Source: CAZWBR01 sp964404205
GTDB taxonomy: Bacteria; Bacteroidota; Bacteroidia; Bacteroidales; Prolixibacteraceae
Length of the DNA: 9,725 bases
Direction of reading: 5' to 3'
NCBI GenBank assembly: GCA_964404205.1
Contig: CAYOJD010000110.1
Coordinates: 1 to 9,725 of the forward strand
Numbering within the stretch: the first letter of the stretch is position 1; each line of letters begins with the position of its first letter. Made by a program: the position numbers and the translations under genes. The notes beneath the pieces are model-generated. The model was not told the origin of the DNA and did no database searches. It saw only the letters and a program-made list of their open reading frames with translations. Below, in pieces: positions 6,195 to 9,725 of the stretch.

Positions 6195-7601
6195 TTACAA
6201 TTTGTACGGATTGCGGTATTCGTAATGATACAGCCTGTGGTTCCAGGCTTCTTTGTCATCACCAAAACTCAATGTGGCCGGATTCCATTTTACAGGGCGT
6301 TGCAGCTCAGTGGCAATATTGCCAAGACAGCAAAGGATTGCTGTGCTGGCACCCACTTCAATCGGTGCAATTGGTTTCTTGCGCGAACGCACACTATCAA
6401 CAAAATCCTGCATGTGAGGCGAACTGATTTCAAAGCTGCCTTTGCCTTTTTCCATGCTCTTCTGCATCTCTTCGAACATCTTTTTACGTTCTTCGGGTGT
6501 CATATTGCGCGGACGGCGCCCTGCCAGTTCGGCCGGAACCTTCGAACCATCCGAACAGGCCAGATAACCACGGGCCACTTCAATCCAACCCTTATCGCCG
6601 ATAAATTTGATGCCCTGTGCACCCGGCATATCTTCCAGATAAGGCTGCTCAGTCATCTCAATACCGTTCAGGTATTTAAATGTAAGATATTGCTGTCCGT
6701 TGTAACCTTTAGGAATAACTTCCGACGGGCAGGAGCCATCCATCCCAATAGCCGCCTGCGCTATGTCGAACATATGCGCACCCCAGTCAGCCGTAAAGCC
6801 GTTGCCTGTTTCACGGTACCAGCGCCATGCACCCCAGAGCTTTTCCTTTACCGGAGGGTCTAACGAGATTGGAGGGCACAAATCGGGATGATAATGAATC
6901 TTAGGATCGTTGAGCGGCCCCATCCACAAATTGAAATTGAGGTTCGATGGAATTGGCTGCTCTTCCAGATTAAGCGGTCGTGGCGGTTCGCCAACTTTTG
7001 CATAAATTTTATCGATATGGCCAATGGCACCACCCTGTACCAGTTCGATGGCTTTTTTAAACTCGCCGCTCGACCGTTGCTGGCTGCCTACCTGTACAAT
7101 ACGGTTAGTATCATTGGCAACACGTACCATCTTCAATGCTTCGGTGATGGTAAACGACAGCGGTTTCTGCACATATACATCCTTGCCGGCCTGGCAGGCG
7201 TGAATCGTCTGCAGTGCATGCCAGTGGTCAGGGGTCACCACCTCAACGGCATCGATATCTTTTCTTTCGAGCAACTCTTCGTATTGTTCATAGGCATCGC
7301 AACGCGAAGCCATCCCTTTTTCTTTCTGCCATGCCTCAACCCTTTGTTTAAAACGTGTTGCTTTCATGGTGTCAACATCGCAGCATGCGGCCACCTGAAG
7401 ACCGGGAACAGTGGCAAATCCGGCAAAATCGGAAAGCGCCTGCTGTCCCAAACCGATAAAACCCAGCACGACCCGATCGCTTGGAGCAATTCGCACCCCA
7501 TCAATGGTCCAACTTGGAAGAATCGTCAGTCCGGTTAAACCAAGTGCCGAAAGGCCAAGAAATTTTCTCCGATCCATGTGGTTTGATTCATTTTTACTCA
7601 T
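6195..7601 (-). CDS. Gfo/Idh/MocA-family oxidoreductase with Tat signal
   Basis: This 468-residue NAD(P)-dependent dehydrogenase family member has a twin-arginine signal: DRRKFLGLSALGLTG (10-24), Arg11-Arg12 then a hydrophobic run. The Rossmann fold begins at VVLGFIGLG (44-52). The family motif is VQKPLS (144-149), with Lys146 as the usual catalytic lysine. The C-terminal domain carries WYRETGNGFTADWGAHMFDI (261-280), with Asp272 and His276 in catalytic positions. Exported Gfo/Idh/MocA proteins of Bacteroidota with this layout act, where studied, on sugars or glycosides, often at C3, with tightly held cofactor; the substrate here is unknown. Met9 (start at 7577) is an alternative start that still keeps the RR motif. 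The gene is alone on its strand and is closed by the 6146-6173 terminator. No promoter consensus was found upstream. Confidence 0.93.
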   Translation of the reverse strand: MSKNESNHMDRRKFLGLSALGLTGLTILPSWTIDGVRIAPSDRVVLGFIGLGQQALSDFAGFATVPGLQVAACCDVDTMKATRFKQRVEAWQKEKGMASRCDAYEQYEELLERKDIDAVEVVTPDHWHALQTIHACQAGKDVYVQKPLSFTITEALKMVRVANDTNRIVQVGSQQRSSGEFKKAIELVQGGAIGHIDKIYAKVGEPPRPLNLEEQPIPSNLNFNLWMGPLNDPKIHYHPDLCPPISLDPPVKEKLWGAWRWYRETGNGFTADWGAHMFDIAQAAIGMDGSCPSEVIPKGYNGQQYLTFKYLNGIEMTEQPYLEDMPGAQGIKFIGDKGWIEVARGYLACSDGSKVPAELAGRRPRNMTPEERKKMFEEMQKSMEKGKGSFEISSPHMQDFVDSVRSRKKPIAPIEVGASTAILCCLGNIATELQRPVKWNPATLSFGDDKEAWNHRLYHYEYRNPYKL

Positions 7602-7945
7602 CGTTCAGTGAATTAGTTAAAATTAATTTTTGGAAAAGAATGGAACACTTTGATAAAAGTTGATTCCTGTGAAAATTTTGTCGGTGAAAGATAGACAATA
7701 AGTTCTTTTTTCCAAATAGAAATATCTATAAATCCCATCAAACACAGTAAAAATGTCATTCCGACACAGAAGCACAACTACTGCTCCGGTCTATCTTTCA
7801 AAAAAGAAAAAATTTTCTCCCTCACATCGATAGCAGGCACTAATCCCCATCTCCAAGATTGGCCAACTTAAGCATAAGATTTTGTTGCAGATTTCAGAAA
7901 ACAACACATAGACCCAAAACTGTTCCATTTTCCTTAAAATAAAAA
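7602..7945. other. Non-coding intergenic stretch
   Basis: These 344 bp separate the oxidoreductase start from the tRNA terminator. I see no plausible gene on either strand. The stretch contains the inverted-repeat-bounded block 7671-7817 and the upstream region of the oxidoreductase gene, in which no TAnnTTTG box was found. In 7818-7945 I see nothing recognisable. Confidence 0.7.
7671..7817. repeat. 147-bp block with imperfect terminal inverted repeats (MITE-like)
   Basis: TGAAAGATAGAC (7685-7696) is the perfect reverse complement of GTCTATCTTTCA (7789-7800). Further out, GAAAATTTT (7671-7679) is matched inverted by AAAATTTTC (7809-7817). The two matched blocks are separated by 5 nt on the left and 8 nt on the right, giving imperfect inverted ends of about 26-29 bp around a 92-nt centre. 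There is no ORF inside. I see no clear target-site duplication, so a mobile origin is unproven; a long-range RNA or DNA structure is the alternative. Confidence 0.45.
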
Positions 7946-7977
7946 AAGTGATAAAAGATAGTCATCTTTTATCACTT
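7946..7977 (-). terminator. Terminator of the tRNA-Val transcript
   Basis: A perfect 14-bp stem (7946-7959 with 7964-7977) closes on the 4-nt loop AGTC. Read leftward it is followed at once by a T-rich tract (complement of the A-run at about 7937-7947). It begins only 4 nt past the discriminator base of the leftmost tRNA copy, so it ends that transcript. Confidence 0.88.
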
Positions 7978-7981
7978 CCTG

Positions 7982-8035
7982 TGGGTTGTGGCGGATTCGA
8001 ACCTCCGCCAGCCGGCGGACTACCCTGTCAAGGGA
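7982..8035 (-). tRNA. tRNA-Val(GAC), 3' part, with palindromic insertion; truncated by gap
   Basis: This is the 3' two-thirds of a leftward tRNA: half the acceptor stem (7983-7989), discriminator A (7982), the T-arm with loop TTCGAAT, and the anticodon loop TTGACAG with GAC at 8027-8029. The 5' part is lost in the gap. Between the anticodon stem and T-stem, the usual short variable region is replaced by a hairpin, TCCGCC-AGCC-GGCGGA (8004-8019), making this region 8 nt longer than in the copy at 8137-8211. There is also a C-T mismatch in the visible anticodon stem and one mismatch in the T-stem. CCA is not encoded. It may be a tRNA with an extra arm, a pseudogene, or a contig-end artefact. 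Confidence 0.6.
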
Positions 8036-8135
8036 NNNNNNNNNNNNNNNNNNNNNNNNNNNNNNNNNNNNNNNNNNNNNNNNNNNNNNNNNNNNNNNNN
8101 NNNNNNNNNNNNNNNNNNNNNNNNNNNNNNNNNNN
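8036..8135. other. Assembly gap, 100 N
   Basis: Exactly 100 N is the customary filler for a gap of unknown length. Both edges lie in copies of the same tRNA-Val in the same orientation, so the break probably comes from tandem or dispersed near-identical tRNA genes. Further copies may be hidden here. Confidence 0.95.
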
Positions 8136-8136
8136 G

Positions 8137-8211
8137 TGGGTTGTGGCGGATTCGAACCGTCGACCCCTACCCTGTCAAGGTAATGCTCTAAACCAACTGA
8201 GCTAACAACCC
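8137..8211 (-). tRNA. tRNA-Val(GAC)
   Basis: This 75-nt leftward tRNA folds as a cloverleaf. The acceptor stem GGGTTGT/ACAACCC is perfect, with discriminator A at 8137. The D-arm is GCTC/GAGC with loop AGTTGGTTTA. The anticodon stem is TTACC/GGTAG with loop TTGACAG; the anticodon GAC is at 8174-8176 on the complement. A 5-nt variable loop and a T-loop TTCGAAT follow. The T-stem GACGG/CCGCC has one A-C mismatch, unusual in a functional tRNA. CCA is not encoded as far as visible; the gap begins 2 nt beyond. A promoter-like -7 box lies just upstream, and the transcript would run through the gap and the second copy to the terminator at 7946-7977. Confidence 0.9.
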
Positions 8212-8223
8212 TTATGAGTGGGG

Positions 8224-8231
8224 CAAAAATA
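8224..8231 (-). promoter_or_regulatory. Putative -7 promoter box of the tRNA-Val transcript
   Basis: Read leftward it is TATTTTTG, an exact match to TAnnTTTG, ending 12 nt before the tRNA 5' end. A T-run about 19 nt further upstream lies in the -33 position without a perfect TTTG. It is the only promoter-sized space between the permease terminator and the tRNA. Confidence 0.55.
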
Positions 8232-8245
8232 ATATTTTTAGTTGT

Positions 8246-8283
8246 AAAAATCCCCTTCTTTCCGAAAAAAGAAGGGGATTTTT
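8246..8283. terminator. Terminator after the NCS2 permease gene
   Basis: A perfect 16-bp stem (8246-8261 with 8268-8283) closes on the 6-nt loop CCGAAA, with A-runs and T-runs at the outer ends. Read leftward it ends the permease transcript 15 nt past its stop codon and insulates the tRNA promoter. The symmetric flanks would let it work in both directions. Confidence 0.9.
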
Positions 8284-8298
8284 TATTTCTGGTATCCG

Positions 8299-9669
8299 TT
8301 ATTCATTCAGAAAGATATAACGGACCACCACCAACGCAAAGAGGATATACATCATCCAATGCACCTGTTTGGCTTTACCTGAAGCCACTTTTAATACGGT
8401 GTAGAAGAAAATACCACCGGCAATACCGTGGGCAATGCTATAGGTTAAAGGCATCAGTACAAATGTCATAAATGCCGGGAACCCTTCGGTGAAATCTTCA
8501 AAATTGATGTCGAGAACCGACGAAGCCATCAACACCCCTACAATAATCAGCGCCGGAGCGGTAGCCGAATTGGGGATCATAGTGGCCAGCGGAGCCAGAA
8601 TCAAGGCCACAAGAAAGAGCAGACCCGTAGTTACGGCAGTCAAGCCGGTACGGCCACCTTCGCCAATACCTGCTGCACTTTCGACATAAGCGGTAACCGT
8701 TGAAGTACCCATAAAGGCCCCAAATGAAACCCCAAAAGCATCAACCAACATCGCTTTACCAATCTTGGGCGAGTTGCCATCTTTGTCAATCAATCCGGCT
8801 TTATTGGCTGTACCAACCAGCGTACCAAAAGTGTCGAACAACTCAACAAAAGTAAAGGTGAAAACGACAGTCCAGATACCCATATTCAGTGCGCCTTTAA
8901 TGTCGAGGGCACCAACAGCCAGGTTACTGAAATCGGGCAATGATACCGGTGAAAAGTTCTCAGGAATGACGGTAACACCCATCGGAATACCGATGAGGGT
9001 GGTCACAACGATACCAATCAGCAGCGAACCTTTGATGCGCAAAGCCATCAACACGGCGGTAATGGCAAGACCTATCAGGCAGAGGGTCATCGCCATATTA
9101 TGGAATGAACCCATACCGATATTCCATTCAAAGAATTTCAGTGTAGCCATACCGTTGTTGGCACCCAAAGCTTCGACAGTTGGAGGAATAGCGGTTGTGG
9201 TAACCACCATTATTTCGGAAAGTTTAAACCCGATAATGGTAATAAACAATCCAATACCAACCGTAATGGCCCGTTTCAGCGAGTTAGGCACTGCCACCAC
9301 CAGAATCTGGCGAATCTTGGTCACTGTTAACAGAATAAAGATAAGGCCTGAGATAAACACGGCACCCAGTGCAACCTGCCATGGCATACCTACACCAGCC
9401 AGTGCCACTGTGGCAAACAGGGCGTTCAAGCCCATACCCGGAGCAAGGGCTATCGGAAAGTTGGCCACCAAACCCATAGCGATGGTGACGAATGCAGCCG
9501 AAATAGCAGTAGCAAAGAAGACGGCATTCTTATCCATTCCTGTAGCCGATAAAATATTCGGGTTAAGGAACAGGATATAAGCCATCGTCATAAAGGTAGT
9601 AACACCTGCAATGATTTCCGTCCTGACGGAAGTCTTGTTTTCCTGAAGTTTAAAAAGATTTTCTATCAT
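8299..9669 (-). CDS. NCS2 (AzgA-type) purine nucleobase permease
   Basis: This 456-residue integral membrane protein should import hypoxanthine, guanine or adenine by proton symport. It has the length and order of the AzgA/GhxP/PbuG branch. The opening is TEIIAGVTTFMTMAYILFLNP (17-37), then APGMGLNA (76-83), FVELFDTFGTLVGTANKAGL (274-293) and MGTSTVTAYVESAAGIGEGG (320-339). The last two are the substrate-site signatures, with Asp279 and Glu330. Many hydrophobic segments are visible, consistent with the fourteen-helix fold. Which purine is preferred cannot be read from the sequence, so no symbol is given. The start ATG at 9667-9669 lies 19 nt after the stop of an upstream leftward gene, suggesting one operon. 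No purine riboswitch fits in that space. Confidence 0.94.
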   Translation of the reverse strand: MIENLFKLQENKTSVRTEIIAGVTTFMTMAYILFLNPNILSATGMDKNAVFFATAISAAFVTIAMGLVANFPIALAPGMGLNALFATVALAGVGMPWQVALGAVFISGLIFILLTVTKIRQILVVAVPNSLKRAITVGIGLFITIIGFKLSEIMVVTTTAIPPTVEALGANNGMATLKFFEWNIGMGSFHNMAMTLCLIGLAITAVLMALRIKGSLLIGIVVTTLIGIPMGVTVIPENFSPVSLPDFSNLAVGALDIKGALNMGIWTVVFTFTFVELFDTFGTLVGTANKAGLIDKDGNSPKIGKAMLVDAFGVSFGAFMGTSTVTAYVESAAGIGEGGRTGLTAVTTGLLFLVALILAPLATMIPNSATAPALIIVGVLMASSVLDINFEDFTEGFPAFMTFVLMPLTYSIAHGIAGGIFFYTVLKVASGKAKQVHWMMYILFALVVVRYIFLNE

Positions 9670-9688
9670 AGTTGATTAACTTAAACGA

Positions 9689-9724
9689 TTAGAAAGTGTA
9701 TTGGACACCAAGTGTTGGCATCAC
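9689..9724 (-). CDS. C-terminal end of an upstream protein, probably outer-membrane beta-barrel
   Basis: Only the last 11 codons are in the window: VMPTLGVQYTF then TAA (9689-9691). The alternating pattern and a terminal phenylalanine fit the closing strand of an outer-membrane barrel recognised by the Bam machinery. It ends 19 nt before the permease start on the same strand, so the two are probably co-transcribed. The product cannot be named from so short a piece. Confidence 0.5.
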   Translation of the reverse strand: MMPTLGVQYTF

Positions 9725-9725
9725 C

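Noticed and set aside
6180..6863. Open frame of 227 codons on the + strand
   Set aside because: It is antisense to the oxidoreductase gene, Cys- and His-rich in the way of a shadow frame, with no domain.
7948..8205. Open frames running through the gap on the + strand
   Set aside because: They are tRNA and terminator sequence read as protein, joined by N; not genes.
8765..9580. Open frame of 271 codons on the + strand
   Set aside because: It is antisense to the permease; its Pro/Ile/Thr-rich content mirrors the membrane-protein codons on the other strand.
9670..9688. Purine riboswitch ahead of the permease
   Set aside because: Only 19 nt separate the upstream stop codon from the permease start; no aptamer can fit.

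Overview
The window looks like a piece of a draft Bacteroidota chromosome, probably a Bacteroidales/Marinilabiliales-type organism. The grounds are gene content (a secreted cyclophilin with a large internal insertion, a DUF6263-like protein, a Tat-exported Gfo/Idh/MocA oxidoreductase, an exported DsrE protein), weak Shine-Dalgarno sequences, and several matches to the Bacteroidota -7 promoter box TAnnTTTG. A run of exactly 100 N (8036-8135) marks a scaffold gap of unknown true length. The taxon is inferred; no rRNA or phylogenetic marker is present.

Layout. 1-159: two imperfect 41-bp tandem units downstream of a leftward gene. 160-972 (-): exported cyclophilin-type peptidylprolyl isomerase. 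1145-2047 (+): exported DUF6263-like protein, transcribed divergently from the isomerase and ended by a clear terminator. 2152-2796 (-): TetR-type regulator with a repeat-rich leader. 3057-3392 (-): HxlR-type regulator, divergent from a rightward cluster of four genes (3621-6084): cupin, exported DsrE protein with a CxxC motif, exported concanavalin-A-like protein, exported alpha/beta hydrolase. A bidirectional terminator at 6146-6173 separates this cluster from the convergent Gfo/Idh/MocA oxidoreductase (6195-7601, -). The non-coding stretch 7602-7945 holds a 147-bp region bounded by imperfect inverted repeats. Then come two leftward tRNA-Val(GAC) copies interrupted by the gap, the first carrying a palindromic hairpin in its variable region, with a strong terminator behind them. 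Last is an NCS2/AzgA-type purine permease (8299-9669, -), with the C-terminus of a probable outer-membrane protein just upstream.

How the parts may work together. HxlR regulators often sense electrophiles, quinones or oxidants through a cysteine near the N-terminus, and this one has a Cys-Pro at residues 11-12. With the divergent cupin and the CxxC-bearing DsrE protein, this suggests a stress- or metabolite-responsive operon, three of whose four products carry export signals. The concanavalin-A-like and hydrolase genes overlap by 4 bp and are probably translationally coupled. The neighbouring Tat-type oxidoreductase could act on periplasmic sugars, but it is convergent and separately terminated, so a shared pathway is only a hypothesis. 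The most unusual features are the tRNA-Val copy with an inserted palindrome beside the gap and the MITE-like inverted-repeat block.
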